DNA of 47,845 nt, taken from NCBI GenBank assembly GCA_002319915.1, contig DCFQ01000105.1, forward strand, positions 7,962-55,806, in the 5' to 3' direction. This document shows positions 1-9,059 of the stretch, piece by piece. The notes under the pieces were generated by a model. The model ran no database searches. It saw only the letters and a program-made list of their open reading frames with translations, and was not told the origin of the DNA. The position numbers were made by a program, and so were the translations under genes. Within the stretch, counting starts at the first letter, position 1, and every line of letters begins with the position of its first letter. Source of the stretch: Bacteroidales bacterium UBA1800. GTDB taxonomy: Bacteria; Bacteroidota; Bacteroidia; Bacteroidales; VadinHA17.

Positions 1-79
1 CTTCGGTCAAAACATCAAATTCTGACATAAATAAAGGCCCGGTTTTGACATAGTGCCATTTTGGTATGTTAAACGTCAT
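1..79 (-). CDS. N-terminal fragment of an unidentified protein (runs off the left edge)
   Basis: On the minus strand an ATG at 79-77 opens a frame with no stop through base 1, giving 26 residues that begin MTFNIPKWHYVKTGPLF. The mix of residues (several aromatics, no low complexity) looks like real protein. The gene would be transcribed divergently from the plus-strand operon starting at 216, leaving about 136 bases between them. I do not recognise the family from so short a piece, and no function is assigned. It could be a chance open frame, since 79 bases is short. Confidence 0.45.
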   Translation of the reverse strand, partial: MTFNIPKWHYVKTGPLFMSEFDVLTE

Positions 80-147
80 TTCCCCTTTGACATTCGTAGG
101 TATTCCAGGGACGAACAATCCCCTGTAACGCCGCATTTTGCCATTAG

Positions 148-181
148 TTGGGCTTTACCCACTTGTGGGGAAGTTTCCCAA
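148..181. promoter_or_regulatory. Nested inverted repeat in the leader of the first plus-strand gene
   Basis: Three concentric arms pair: TTGGG (148-152) with CCCAA (177-181), CTT (153-155) with AAG (171-173), and CCCAC (158-162) with GTGGG (165-169). The result is an interrupted hairpin of about 13 pairs ending 34 bases before the ATG at 216. No T-run follows, so it is not an obvious terminator. It may be an operator or an RNA leader structure for the polysaccharide operon. No exact TAnnTTTG promoter box was found between 80 and 215. Confidence 0.3.
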
Positions 182-215
182 ACCCTACTTTTATTTCGTC
201 TAAAAACCAAGTGAA

Positions 216-782
216 ATGGAAAATGCAATACTTCTTGAAAGAACAAAAACATTTGAAAATCATCTAAACCATAACCTTGATGTAAATCGCAGCTCAAAGA
301 CAGGGATAAATCCGGCAATGGAAACTGTTGCCAGGGAGGCCGGTGAGGATTTCAGAGAATACATCAGCTGGATTGGCTTCTCAAAGGAGCCTGAGCTCAT
401 GGTTTTGTCATCAATGCACCATTATTATTATGATCACAACGATATGAAAGGTGTAAAGGTGCTGGTAAACCTGAAAAAACTGAATCACATCAAGCATCTT
501 GAGAGCTTCCTGCACACCCTTTATAATATACTCGATCCGAAGACCCACTTAATAGGATGCTTCAGGACCACCCACCACAAGAGTAACGGCGCCGTAATGA
601 ACCAGTCTGGCAAGTTCATCAACGGCATCATCAACATCCTGGATTCAAAAACCGACAGGAACATGACGAAACATGGGGCGATCAAGCTTCTCGAAACCCA
701 CGGGTTCAAAGTGACTGACCTGACCGAGATCAAGGGCGTTACCTACTTCTGGGCCCAGAATATCAGGACAACCGGTGAATAA
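216..782 (+). CDS. Conserved hypothetical protein, possibly a methyltransferase-like C-terminal domain
   Basis: This 188-residue soluble protein has no signal peptide or membrane segment. The middle holds a hydrophobic strand-like run, VKVLVNLKKLNHIKHLESFL (about residues 79-98). It is followed by LIGCF and, near the end, HGAIKLLETHGFKVTDLTEI. The HGF-V-D-TEI-G-TYF pattern resembles the last strands of class I SAM-dependent methyltransferases, in which a loop residue is followed by 'GF.v......g..y'. No glycine-rich SAM-binding motif is visible, so catalysis is doubtful. Similar proteins sit immediately upstream of the priming glycosyltransferase in Bacteroidota polysaccharide loci (from memory, not checked). 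A gap of 100 bases separates it from the next gene. A regulatory or accessory role is possible; the function is unknown. Confidence 0.75.
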   Translation: MENAILLERTKTFENHLNHNLDVNRSSKTGINPAMETVAREAGEDFREYISWIGFSKEPELMVLSSMHHYYYDHNDMKGVKVLVNLKKLNHIKHLESFLHTLYNILDPKTHLIGCFRTTHHKSNGAVMNQSGKFINGIINILDSKTDRNMTKHGAIKLLETHGFKVTDLTEIKGVTYFWAQNIRTTGE

Positions 783-882
783 ATCCCTCTATTTTCCGGG
801 TATCATATAACATTGGTTTGACTGTTTCGTTTTTTATAAGATATTTGCGGTAGGAAGTTTGATAAATCCGGAATAATAACCT

Positions 883-2337
883 ATGGATATTTTTAGCACA
901 CTCATCCGGCTGAAAATCATACCTTTCATTGAAAAATGGAATCTTGCCAACTTAATCCTCGGATTGATTGACATAATGGCAATTGCCGTTGCATTTGAGA
1001 TTGCCTATCTTATTAACTACAGCGAATACCAGGGACTCTTTTTCTTTGAAAGGAGGGACATGACCCTTCTGTTCTTCGGCGTACTGCCCTTGTGGCTGAT
1101 CACCCTGTATATAATAAAGGTGACCGAGATCCCGAGAACAAAGCGCTACAGGACGCTGCTTTTCGAATACATTCAATCGGTAATGGCCATTTCGATGGTT
1201 CTGCTGGTCTATTACTTTGTTTTCAAACTCTCTTACCTTTCCAGGCTCTTCCTCATCGAATTTGCCGTTCTCGGGTTCATGTTCCTGTTCCTGGCAAGAA
1301 CGGTTGAGTACAAGGTCTTCAAGATATACAGGGCGAAAGGGTTCAACTATGTAAACATTGTCCTGATCGCAGATGAATCAGCCATCCCGTTCATTGAAAG
1401 CCTGCGGGCAAACATCGACTGGGGCTACAGGGTCACCTTCATGTTTACCAGTTCACCCCAGATAATTGAGAAATACGGGAAAATATTCAAGATTCTGCCC
1501 GAAAAGACCAAAATGATCCTTCACGAGCTCATGGAAATTGACATGATCGACGAGGTGCTCTATTACAAGAAGGAGATCTCCTCATCGGAAGTCAGGAATA
1601 CAATCAGGTCGTGTGAGGAGCTCGGTGTTGTTTTCAGGATGAAATTCGATCTTATCCAGCTCAACCTCACAAATGCATTCACCGCCTATATCGGAAATGA
1701 CAAATTCCTTACATTCATAAATGTACCATATAAGCCATTCGCACTGGCCGCAAAAAAATTCATGGATGTAAGCTTGTCTATCATCCTTGTGATCATTTTA
1801 TCACCTGCCATGCTGCTGATTGCGCTCATGGTAAAATTCACCTCAAAGGGGCCGGTGATATACAAGCAGGCAAGGGTCGGCTTGAGAGGCAGGCAGTTTG
1901 ACCTGTATAAATTCAGGACCATGGTGGCCAATGCCGACAAGATCCGGACCGACCTCGAATCGAAAAATGAGATGGACGGCCCCGTGTTCAAGATAAAGGA
2001 AGACCCCAGGGTGACCGGCATCGGAAAGGTTCTCAGAAAGACCGGGCTGGATGAGCTGCCCCAGCTGATAAACGTCCTGAAAGGCGAAATGTCGCTCATC
2101 GGACCCCGTCCACCATTAAAAAGCGAGACCGAAAAATACAAAAGATGGCAGTTGAGACGTTTATCAGTAAAACCGGGACTTTCGTGCTTCTGGCAGATCA
2201 TCCCAGACAGGAATAATGTCAAATTCGAGAAATGGATGGAGATGGATCTTGCCTATATTGACAATTGGTCACCTCGGTTGGATTTTATAATTTTGATTAA
2301 AACAATAAAAACTGTCTTTCAGAGATCAGGAGTTTGA
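883..2337 (+). CDS. Polyprenyl-phosphate sugar-1-phosphate transferase (priming glycosyltransferase, WcaJ/PssY type)
   Basis: It transfers a sugar-1-phosphate from a nucleotide sugar to undecaprenyl phosphate on the inner membrane, starting each repeat unit. The 484 residues show the full-length WcaJ-type layout: about four N-terminal membrane helices (residues 15-150), a central Rossmann-like region, a further hydrophobic segment (about 294-318), and the C-terminal bacterial sugar transferase domain. Signature motifs are YKFRTM, GLDELPQ (about 388-394), SLIGPRPP (about 404-411) and the conserved PGLSCFWQ. The sugar specificity cannot be read from the sequence. UDP-sugars of the FucNAc or HexNAc type are plausible given the biosynthesis genes on the opposite strand. 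It leads the export genes, with only 18 bases to the next gene. Confidence 0.95.
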   Translation: MDIFSTLIRLKIIPFIEKWNLANLILGLIDIMAIAVAFEIAYLINYSEYQGLFFFERRDMTLLFFGVLPLWLITLYIIKVTEIPRTKRYRTLLFEYIQSVMAISMVLLVYYFVFKLSYLSRLFLIEFAVLGFMFLFLARTVEYKVFKIYRAKGFNYVNIVLIADESAIPFIESLRANIDWGYRVTFMFTSSPQIIEKYGKIFKILPEKTKMILHELMEIDMIDEVLYYKKEISSSEVRNTIRSCEELGVVFRMKFDLIQLNLTNAFTAYIGNDKFLTFINVPYKPFALAAKKFMDVSLSIILVIILSPAMLLIALMVKFTSKGPVIYKQARVGLRGRQFDLYKFRTMVANADKIRTDLESKNEMDGPVFKIKEDPRVTGIGKVLRKTGLDELPQLINVLKGEMSLIGPRPPLKSETEKYKRWQLRRLSVKPGLSCFWQIIPDRNNVKFEKWMEMDLAYIDNWSPRLDFIILIKTIKTVFQRSGV

Positions 2338-2355
2338 AATATTACAACCTTACTT

Positions 2356-3123
2356 ATGGAAAACAAACCAAAACTAATACTTTTAAGAGCGTCTGTTTTA
2401 GTTCTTATGGCACTTGCCGTTTCCTGCGTGCCAACGAAAAAGCTGAGTTATTTCACCGACATTAACGAGCTTGAGGAACCGGTGGCTAATCCCAAGCTCC
2501 AGAAAATAATACAACCGTTCGACAGATTATATATAAGGGTGCTAAGCACTGACCCCCAGACCAGCCAGATATTCAACTTCTCTGAAGACAGCAGGTACGA
2601 TCTTTCGGGATCCCTCGTCGGTTATCTGGTTACCGACAAAGGCGCTATCAACTTCCCGTTCGTAGGCGATATCGTGGTGGGCGGTATGACCACATCACAG
2701 GCTGCCGCAAAGATCCAGAAAGCACTTAACGAACTTGTTCCGAACACCTCGACCATCGTTAAGCTGGTCGACAACAAGGTGTCAGTCCTCGGGGAGGTCC
2801 AGAACCAGGGATCATTTACCTTCTCGCAGGAAAAGCTGTCAATTTATGAGGCCCTTGCACTGGGAGGAGGAATGACAAGGTACGGGAACAGGAAAAATGT
2901 GATCCTGATACGCCAGGAGGGCGACAAGATCATGCATCACAAGTTGAACCTCTCTGACTCGAAAATTGCCAGCAGCGATTACTATTATATAATGCCGAAC
3001 GATGTGGTGGTGGTTGAACCTTTGAAATCAGTCTCCACAAGCTACGCAAACAATACGATCTCGCTCCTGCTTTCATCAGTCGCAACACTAGTCACAGTAT
3101 TAATATTTTTCAGAACGTATTAA
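2356..3123 (+). CDS. Polysaccharide export outer-membrane lipoprotein (Wza-like)
   Basis: A signal peptide ends in a lipobox-like LAVSC with Cys24, so the mature protein should be lipid-anchored. Residues about 50-145 match the polysaccharide export (Poly_export) domain: DRLYIRVLS, then GYLVTDKGAINFPFVGDIVVGG. An SLBB-type ligand-binding segment follows (VSVLGEVQNQGSFTF...IYEALALGGGMTRYGNRKNVILIR). The 255-residue length is shorter than E. coli Wza (about 380) but usual for Bacteroidota. A C-terminal hydrophobic segment (about 232-253) probably crosses the outer membrane, as the Wza helical barrel does. It lies 11 bases upstream of the Wzc-like gene, and the two should act together as the translocation channel. 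Confidence 0.93.
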   Translation: MENKPKLILLRASVLVLMALAVSCVPTKKLSYFTDINELEEPVANPKLQKIIQPFDRLYIRVLSTDPQTSQIFNFSEDSRYDLSGSLVGYLVTDKGAINFPFVGDIVVGGMTTSQAAAKIQKALNELVPNTSTIVKLVDNKVSVLGEVQNQGSFTFSQEKLSIYEALALGGGMTRYGNRKNVILIRQEGDKIMHHKLNLSDSKIASSDYYYIMPNDVVVVEPLKSVSTSYANNTISLLLSSVATLVTVLIFFRTY

Positions 3124-3134
3124 ACCAAATCAAA

Positions 3135-5507
3135 ATGCCCAATTCTGTTGATCCAAATTCTTCGATTGCACCACTGAAATACTTTCTCCTTAAGGTAGCT
3201 GCACTTAAATACCTGTATATTACCTTATTGATCCTGTTTTTGGGTGCTGCTTTCCTTTATAATAAATATTCATCAAAAGTATACGAAGCCTCTTCATCAC
3301 TGAGCCCGGTCGAAAACAAGACCTCATCGATCCTGAGCTCGAACCAGCTATTCGGAGGCATTGAATCGCTCCAGAATATCAATAACATAGAGAACGATAT
3401 CACAAATCTCAACTCCTTCGCACTCGTATACTCCACAGTGACTGCAATGAACCTGGAAGTGAGCTATTTCCGTGAAAAGCAGGGATTCCTGAAGCAGACC
3501 GAAGAACTGTTTGGGAAATCCCCGGTGATCGTTTATATCGACAAATCACATATCCAGCCCATCGATGCCAAGATATTCATTTCAATAGTCAATGAATCTA
3601 ATTACAGGATCAACATCAATGCCAAGGAGGTATCATTGTACAACTATGTGGACAATGTAATCATCAGCGAGAAAAATACCATTTTGGTCGACACTGTATG
3701 CAAGTTCAATGAAACGGTCCAGAACAGGTATTTTAAGTTTTCCGTGTCCCGGAATCCGGATTACGTTAACCGCATTTCGGCGAACCCTGTCAAATACTAT
3801 ATCAAGTTCAATCATCTCGATTACCTCGCAAAACGCTACCTCAAGAGCCTCAAGGTCGAAAAGATCTCTCCGCTGGCATCCATTATAAGTATCAAATTCA
3901 GTGAGAACAATCTTGAGAAGTCGATCCAGTTCCTGAATCAGTTCCTCAATTCTTTCCTTAACGACAACCTTAACAAAAAGAACAAGATAGCAAGGAGCAC
4001 AGTCGATTTCATCGACAAGCAGCTGTCGGAGATGTCCGACACGCTGAACCAGTCGGAGTCACAGTTAAGGAATTACAGGTCCTCGAACCAGGTCATGGAC
4101 CTGAGCTTCCAGGGTCAGAGGACATATGAACAGCTGACCGCAATCCAGACTGAACGCGCAAACCTGCAGGTCCAGGAAAGGTACTTCAAGTATGTGATCA
4201 ACTACTTCAAGGCAAACCAGGATATGGCAGGAGTAGCTCCGCCGTCATCGATGAATGTCACCGATCCCATAACCAATAACCTGATCACCGAGCTCTACAA
4301 TCTCAATGCACAGAGGTCGAGCATCACAACCGGCACAAGCACCGACAAGAACCTATTCCTCGGCCAGATTGACAACAAAATAAGGCTTCAGCGCCAGTCA
4401 ATAATCGAAAACTTTACCAACAACCTGAATACACTAACCCTTTCGCTGAATGAACTCGATTACCGCGAAAACAAGCTGTCGAAACAGATCACGCAGCTGC
4501 CTAAGACGGAGATGAACATGGTGGGTCTGCAGCGGAAATTCAACCTCAGCAGTTCAATTTACACATACCTTCTCCAGAAGAGGTCGGAAGCCGCCATTTC
4601 GCTTGCTGCCAATTACCCCGACTATGAGATACTGGAGCCGGCCAGGGAGATCACTTCGAGAGTGACATCCCCGAAAAAGCTTGTGAATTACATGATGGGA
4701 ATTATTTTCGGTTTGCTTTTCCCCACACTCTTCCTGGTGATCAGAGACTTCTTCGATGACAAGATCCGAAGCATCAACGATGCCGAATACCTGCTGCACC
4801 GGTCAGTCCTCAGCGTGATTTACTCCAACAACCTCAAGAGCGAATCGGTGGTTGCCGAGTTCCCGAAATCCGCAATCTCGGAATCGTTCAGGAACCTAAG
4901 GAGCACGCTGTTCCTTAAGACCGATCATGAACAGTCGAAGGTGATACTGATTACATCTTCACAGCCGCAGGACGGGAAGAGCTTTGTTTCCCTCAACCTC
5001 GCTTCATCGATTGCATCCGTGGGATACAAGACCATCCTGATCGACTGTGACCTCCGGCGTCCAACTCTTCACATCAAGCTGAGGGAAGAGAACAATGTAG
5101 GGGTGAGCAACTTCATGATAAAGAAGGTAAATGCCGATGAAATAATAAGGAATACAGCCTATAACAACCTCGATTTCATATCGGCCGGGCCGGTGCTTCC
5201 GAACCCGTCGGAAATGATCGAATCAGGCGTCCTGGATAATCTGGTAAGCTACCTTAAGACCAAATACGATTACGTCATCATCGACACGACACCGGTCGGA
5301 ATTGTGGCTGATGCCATTCTGATGATGAAGTATGCGTCGAAGGTGCTGATGATCATAAGGAACAACTATACCCGGAAGGATATATTTGTGAATGTCATTA
5401 ACAATCTCAAGACCAACAAACTGGCGAACTACGACATTGTTTACAATGACCTTAACCTGCACAAGAGCTCGTACAGGCATTACAGCAATTATTACATAAA
5501 GAACTAA
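3135..5507 (+). CDS. Polysaccharide co-polymerase with C-terminal BY-kinase domain (Wzc-like)
   Basis: This 790-residue protein controls polymer length and export. A first membrane helix (about residues 22-42) precedes a long periplasmic region with coiled-coil character (about 280-480). The GNVR-like PKTEMNMVGLQRKF follows, then a second helix (about 519-537). The cytoplasmic kinase carries a Walker A with QDGKS (Lys615), the BY-kinase A' motif ILIDCDLRRP (about 634-643) and Walker B YVIIDTTP. The extreme C-terminus is a tyrosine cluster (Tyr780, 783, 786, 787), the usual autophosphorylation tail. So chain length is probably controlled by tyrosine phosphorylation. No matching tyrosine phosphatase gene is present in the window. 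Confidence 0.95.
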   Translation: MPNSVDPNSSIAPLKYFLLKVAALKYLYITLLILFLGAAFLYNKYSSKVYEASSSLSPVENKTSSILSSNQLFGGIESLQNINNIENDITNLNSFALVYSTVTAMNLEVSYFREKQGFLKQTEELFGKSPVIVYIDKSHIQPIDAKIFISIVNESNYRININAKEVSLYNYVDNVIISEKNTILVDTVCKFNETVQNRYFKFSVSRNPDYVNRISANPVKYYIKFNHLDYLAKRYLKSLKVEKISPLASIISIKFSENNLEKSIQFLNQFLNSFLNDNLNKKNKIARSTVDFIDKQLSEMSDTLNQSESQLRNYRSSNQVMDLSFQGQRTYEQLTAIQTERANLQVQERYFKYVINYFKANQDMAGVAPPSSMNVTDPITNNLITELYNLNAQRSSITTGTSTDKNLFLGQIDNKIRLQRQSIIENFTNNLNTLTLSLNELDYRENKLSKQITQLPKTEMNMVGLQRKFNLSSSIYTYLLQKRSEAAISLAANYPDYEILEPAREITSRVTSPKKLVNYMMGIIFGLLFPTLFLVIRDFFDDKIRSINDAEYLLHRSVLSVIYSNNLKSESVVAEFPKSAISESFRNLRSTLFLKTDHEQSKVILITSSQPQDGKSFVSLNLASSIASVGYKTILIDCDLRRPTLHIKLREENNVGVSNFMIKKVNADEIIRNTAYNNLDFISAGPVLPNPSEMIESGVLDNLVSYLKTKYDYVIIDTTPVGIVADAILMMKYASKVLMIIRNNYTRKDIFVNVINNLKTNKLANYDIVYNDLNLHKSSYRHYSNYYIKN

Positions 5508-5564
5508 AGTAAAGAAATTCAATCAGGCAACTTAAATAGCAACAAATTATCATTAATTAACAAT

Positions 5565-5816
5565 ATGGATCAGATAGTAATTAGGGAACAGATCAGGGAT
5601 TATATTCATCAGACCACGTTTGCTGAAAAAGAAAAAATAAAAAATGACTCCCTGATATTCAAAGAAGGATACTTCGACTCAATGGGTTTCGTTGTATTGA
5701 TTTCATTTCTTGAAGAAAACTTCGGTGTTAAAACGACTGATGCTGATCTGATTGAAGACAACTTTGAATCCATAAACGCCATCACAGAATTCATTGTCCG
5801 GAAAAAAAGTAACTGA
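5565..5816 (+). CDS. Acyl carrier protein
   Basis: This 83-residue protein carries the phosphopantetheine attachment signature EGYFDSMGFVVLISFLEENF with Ser39 as the expected attachment site. It has the usual four-helix acidic layout and ends IVRKKSN. It is not the fatty-acid AcpP, whose site reads DSL and which normally sits beside fabF. Here it lies between the Wzc-like gene and an AsnB-type amidotransferase, two bases apart from the latter. It probably holds an acyl or aminoacyl group activated by the AMP-forming ligase at 9060 for transfer to a sugar or for modification while tethered. The substrate is unknown. Confidence 0.92.
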   Translation: MDQIVIREQIRDYIHQTTFAEKEKIKNDSLIFKEGYFDSMGFVVLISFLEENFGVKTTDADLIEDNFESINAITEFIVRKKSN

Positions 5817-5818
5817 TC

Positions 5819-7789
5819 ATGTGCGGAGTCGCAGGGATAATTGATTACCGCGGCCAAAAAATCAGCAGCTCTCTTGTTGAGAAAATGCTGCGTTCCATAA
5901 ATTACCGCGGCCCGGACGAAAGCGGTGTTTACATCTCCCCAGTAGCGGCACTTGGAAATGTGCGTCTTAGCATAGTCGACCTCGCCGGCGGCCAGCAACC
6001 TCTTTCTGATCCGTCAGGAAGGTACTGGATCGTGTTCAACGGCGAAATCTTCAACTATCCGGAGCTCAGGCAGGACCTGAGATCCAAAGGCTGTTCGTTC
6101 AACACCCAGTCCGACACGGAGGTCCTGGTCCAGCTATATGCCACCTACGGTAAAAAGTGCCTGTCGATGGTGAACGGGCAGTTCGCTTTCGCGATCTGGG
6201 ATAAAATGGAGGAAGAACTGTTCATAGCCCGTGACAGGATCGGGATACGCCCGCTGTTCTACAATCTCACTGACGGCGTTTTGTCGTTTGCTTCGGAAAT
6301 AAAGGCTCTCCTGGTCCAGGATCATATCAAAAGGGAGCTTTCCCATAAGAACCTTTCCCAGGTATTCACATTCTGGACGACCATTACGCCAAATACGGTA
6401 TTCGAGGATATTTTTGAGCTTTCCCCTGGTCATTGCATGACCTTTAGCAGGAAGGGATTAAAGATTGAGAAGTTCTGGGATCTTTCGTTCGGGAAGAGGC
6501 AAAGCAACAGCAGCCTCGACCAGGTAATTGGCGAGTTAAACGAACTGTTCAGTGATGCGGTCAGGATAAGGCTGAGAGCCGATGTCGAAGTTGCAGCATA
6601 CCTCAGCGGAGGCATCGATTCAAGCACAACAGTTGCCTATATTAAGGAAATTGAACCCGGAATACTGAATACCTTCTCGATCGGGTTTGAAGAGAAGGAT
6701 TTTGATGAAAGCTCCTATCAGAATGAGGCTGTCAGCTTCCTGAAAACAAAGCACAAATCGATCCGCTGCTCCCCGGAAGATATTTCCGAGAGCTTCCCAA
6801 GGGTGGTCTGGCATACCGAGATACCTCTTACACGCACCGCCCCTGCTCCAATGTTCCTCCTCTCGAAGCTTGTCCGCGACAACAATATCAAGGTGGTCAT
6901 TACCGGGGAAGGGGCAGACGAGATGCTTGCGGGATACGATATCTTCAAGGAAGCGAAGATCAGAAGGTTCTGGGCTTCCCAGCCCGATTCGGCACTCAGG
7001 CCCAGGCTCCTGACGAAGCTCTACCCCTACCTGCCCCAGATGAAGCAGGCAAATCCTGCCATCCTCAGGATGTTTTACGGGTATAAGCTTCAGGAGACTG
7101 ATAATCCTTACTATTCGCACCTTTTGAGATGGAATAATTCCAACCATATCAAGAAGCATTTTTCCGAGCAGATCAAGTCGGAGATCAATGGATATTCGCC
7201 TTTTGAAAGTCTTGAAAGACAGATACCTCCGGACTTCGGAAAGCTTGATTACCTCGAGAAGGCTCAGTGGCTCGAAACGACCGTCTTCATGTCGGGTTAC
7301 CTGCTCTCATCGCAGGGCGACCGCATGGCGATGGCAAATTCGGTTGAAGGAAGATACCCTTTCCTCGATTATCGCGTTATCGAGTTCTGCAACAGCCTGC
7401 CCGGGGATCTCAAGCTGAACGGGTTGAATGAGAAGTATCTCCTGAAGAAGATGATGAAGGACAGGATCCCCGAATCTATCATCAAACGCTCCAAGCAGGC
7501 TTACAGGGCCCCGATCAAGAGTGCTTTCTTTCTTGAAAAACGGCCCGCATATGTTGATGAAATGGTCTCTCCTGATTTTTTCAGGAAAGCCGGGATATTC
7601 AATTACGAATCCGTATCTGCCCTATTTGCCAAGATAAAGCAGACCGGCAAAACATCGGAGATTGAAGACATGATCATCTCCTCGGTGATCTCGGCCCATC
7701 TGCTCCACAAGCTTTTTATCGAGAACGACTCATTCGTTTCCGTCGATCAGAAACTAAACAATCATAAAACCATAAGGGAATCTAAATAA
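5819..7789 (+). CDS. Glutamine-dependent asparagine synthase family amidotransferase (AsnB-like)
   Basis: The N-terminus MCGVAGIID places the nucleophilic Cys2 of a class II glutaminase. YRGPDESG, NGEIFNYPEL and SDTEVLVQ are all present. The synthetase domain has the PP-loop SGGIDSS (263-269), then SIGFEEKDFDES and ITGEGADEMLAGYD. The length (656 residues) fits the longer AsnB group found in polysaccharide and PEP-CTERM loci rather than housekeeping AsnB (about 550). The family adenylates a carboxylate and aminates it with ammonia from glutamine. In Pseudomonas O-antigen loci a relative (WbpS) is assigned to uronic acid amidation. Given the adjacent ACP and NadE-like genes, the carboxylate here may be a uronic acid or an ACP-bound acid. 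Both active sites look intact. Confidence 0.93.
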   Translation: MCGVAGIIDYRGQKISSSLVEKMLRSINYRGPDESGVYISPVAALGNVRLSIVDLAGGQQPLSDPSGRYWIVFNGEIFNYPELRQDLRSKGCSFNTQSDTEVLVQLYATYGKKCLSMVNGQFAFAIWDKMEEELFIARDRIGIRPLFYNLTDGVLSFASEIKALLVQDHIKRELSHKNLSQVFTFWTTITPNTVFEDIFELSPGHCMTFSRKGLKIEKFWDLSFGKRQSNSSLDQVIGELNELFSDAVRIRLRADVEVAAYLSGGIDSSTTVAYIKEIEPGILNTFSIGFEEKDFDESSYQNEAVSFLKTKHKSIRCSPEDISESFPRVVWHTEIPLTRTAPAPMFLLSKLVRDNNIKVVITGEGADEMLAGYDIFKEAKIRRFWASQPDSALRPRLLTKLYPYLPQMKQANPAILRMFYGYKLQETDNPYYSHLLRWNNSNHIKKHFSEQIKSEINGYSPFESLERQIPPDFGKLDYLEKAQWLETTVFMSGYLLSSQGDRMAMANSVEGRYPFLDYRVIEFCNSLPGDLKLNGLNEKYLLKKMMKDRIPESIIKRSKQAYRAPIKSAFFLEKRPAYVDEMVSPDFFRKAGIFNYESVSALFAKIKQTGKTSEIEDMIISSVISAHLLHKLFIENDSFVSVDQKLNNHKTIRESK

Positions 7790-7795
7790 CTAATC

Positions 7796-8788
7796 ATGGA
7801 AATCCGAAAACCTTTTTCTAAAGAAATCATTCTTCTCGAAGATCCGGAAACTGTTGTTAAAAATCTAACAACGAAGCTATATAATGATGTTGTACACTCC
7901 TTCAGGAGGAACGGTGCCGTGATAGGTATCAGCGGCGGCATCGATTCATCGGTGTGCCTGGCGCTGTCCGTCCGGGCCTTCGGGCCTGAAAAGGTACTCG
8001 GTATCATGATGCCTGAAAAGGACTCCGATCCTGAAAGCGAGACTTTTGCACTGGAACTGGCACAAAAGTACGGTGTCAGAACCCTGAAGGAAAATATCAC
8101 CGAAGCATTGTCGGGTTTCAGGTGCTACGAAAGGCGCGACGAAGCGGTTAAACGGGTTTTCCCGGAATATGATCCCAAAATCTATAAGATGAAGATCGGC
8201 ATAAGGCAGAGCGGACTATATAATAACCTCCCGCCGCTTTTCACCGTCACCATTGTGGACCAGGAAGGCAACTCAAGGGATAAGATGCTGAATGCCAGGG
8301 ATTATCTCCAGATCGTCGCAGCTTCGAACTTCAAGCAGAGGACCAGGATGTCTATCCTTTACTACCATGCCGAAGCCCTACACTTTTCAGTGATCGGTAC
8401 GCCGAACAAGCATGAACAGGAGCAGGGATTTTTCGTAAAATATGGTGACGGCGGGGCTGATGTGATGCCAATAGGGAATCTCTATAAAACCCAGGTCTAT
8501 CAGCTGGCCAGGCACCTTGGCGTCCCTGAAAGCATTATCAGCAGGACACCCACTACCGACACATACCCGGCTTCACAGACGCAGGAGGAATTCTTCTACC
8601 AGCTTCCTTTCAAGCTGATGGACCTCTTCTGGTTTGGCTTCGAAAACGGGTACGCACCCGCAGAAGTGGCAAAGGTGATGGATGAAACAGAGGACCGCGT
8701 GGAAGCGATGTTCAGGAATTTCGAAAGGAAAAGGAACACAACATCCTACCTTCGCATGCCGCCGGTGCGCGACTATAACCCGCAGTAA
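7796..8788 (+). CDS. NAD synthetase-family ATP-dependent amide ligase, stand-alone synthetase domain
   Basis: This 330-residue protein has the PP-loop ISGGIDSSVCLALS (SGGIDSS at 46-52) and the NadE signature FVKYGDGGADVMPIGNLYKTQ (about 213-233). That places it in the NadE family. It has no nitrilase-type glutaminase domain, so ammonia must come from solution or a partner. It is longer than the ammonia-dependent housekeeping NadE (about 270). After PTTDTYPAS the usual NadE C-terminus is replaced by an extended segment, QEEFFYQLPFKLMDLFWFGF. Located six bases after the AsnB-like gene inside a polysaccharide operon, it more probably amidates or ligates a special carboxylate than makes NAD. A housekeeping role cannot be excluded without checking the rest of the genome. 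Confidence 0.85.
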   Translation: MEIRKPFSKEIILLEDPETVVKNLTTKLYNDVVHSFRRNGAVIGISGGIDSSVCLALSVRAFGPEKVLGIMMPEKDSDPESETFALELAQKYGVRTLKENITEALSGFRCYERRDEAVKRVFPEYDPKIYKMKIGIRQSGLYNNLPPLFTVTIVDQEGNSRDKMLNARDYLQIVAASNFKQRTRMSILYYHAEALHFSVIGTPNKHEQEQGFFVKYGDGGADVMPIGNLYKTQVYQLARHLGVPESIISRTPTTDTYPASQTQEEFFYQLPFKLMDLFWFGFENGYAPAEVAKVMDETEDRVEAMFRNFERKRNTTSYLRMPPVRDYNPQ

Positions 8789-8830
8789 TTTTTAACGGAT
8801 CAGCAAGGGTCCGGAATCAATAGAATTATT

Positions 8831-8861
8831 TCACCCGGTACGTTGATAAGCGACCGGGTGA
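8831..8861 (+). terminator. Hairpin after the NadE-like gene, weak terminator candidate
   Basis: TCACCCGGT (8831-8839) and ACCGGGTGA (8853-8861) form a perfect nine-pair stem with a 13-base loop, 43 bases after the stop at 8788. The following bases (TCTGTTTCTG) are only mildly T-rich, so termination may be partial. It could separate the ACP-AsnB-NadE block from the ligase-VOC pair downstream. The remaining gap to 9060 shows no clear promoter box. Confidence 0.5.
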
Positions 8862-9059
8862 TCTGTTTCTGACAGGTCAGGGCAGGGATTTTACGAACAA
8901 TGCTTCCCTGTTACAGCAATGAATAGAATAACAACACAATACCGGACCGATCAAATACGTTTCATCAATCAGAAAGACTATCAGAATAACTTTCAGAAAA
9001 TTGGTTTCGGGCATAATCCGGCAGACAAGGATTGAATTATTATAAAGAACTTCTTTAGA

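Noticed and set aside
6620..7159. 179-residue minus-strand open frame inside the AsnB-like gene
   Set aside because: The plus-strand frame has intact active-site motifs here; the antisense frame shows no recognisable domain.
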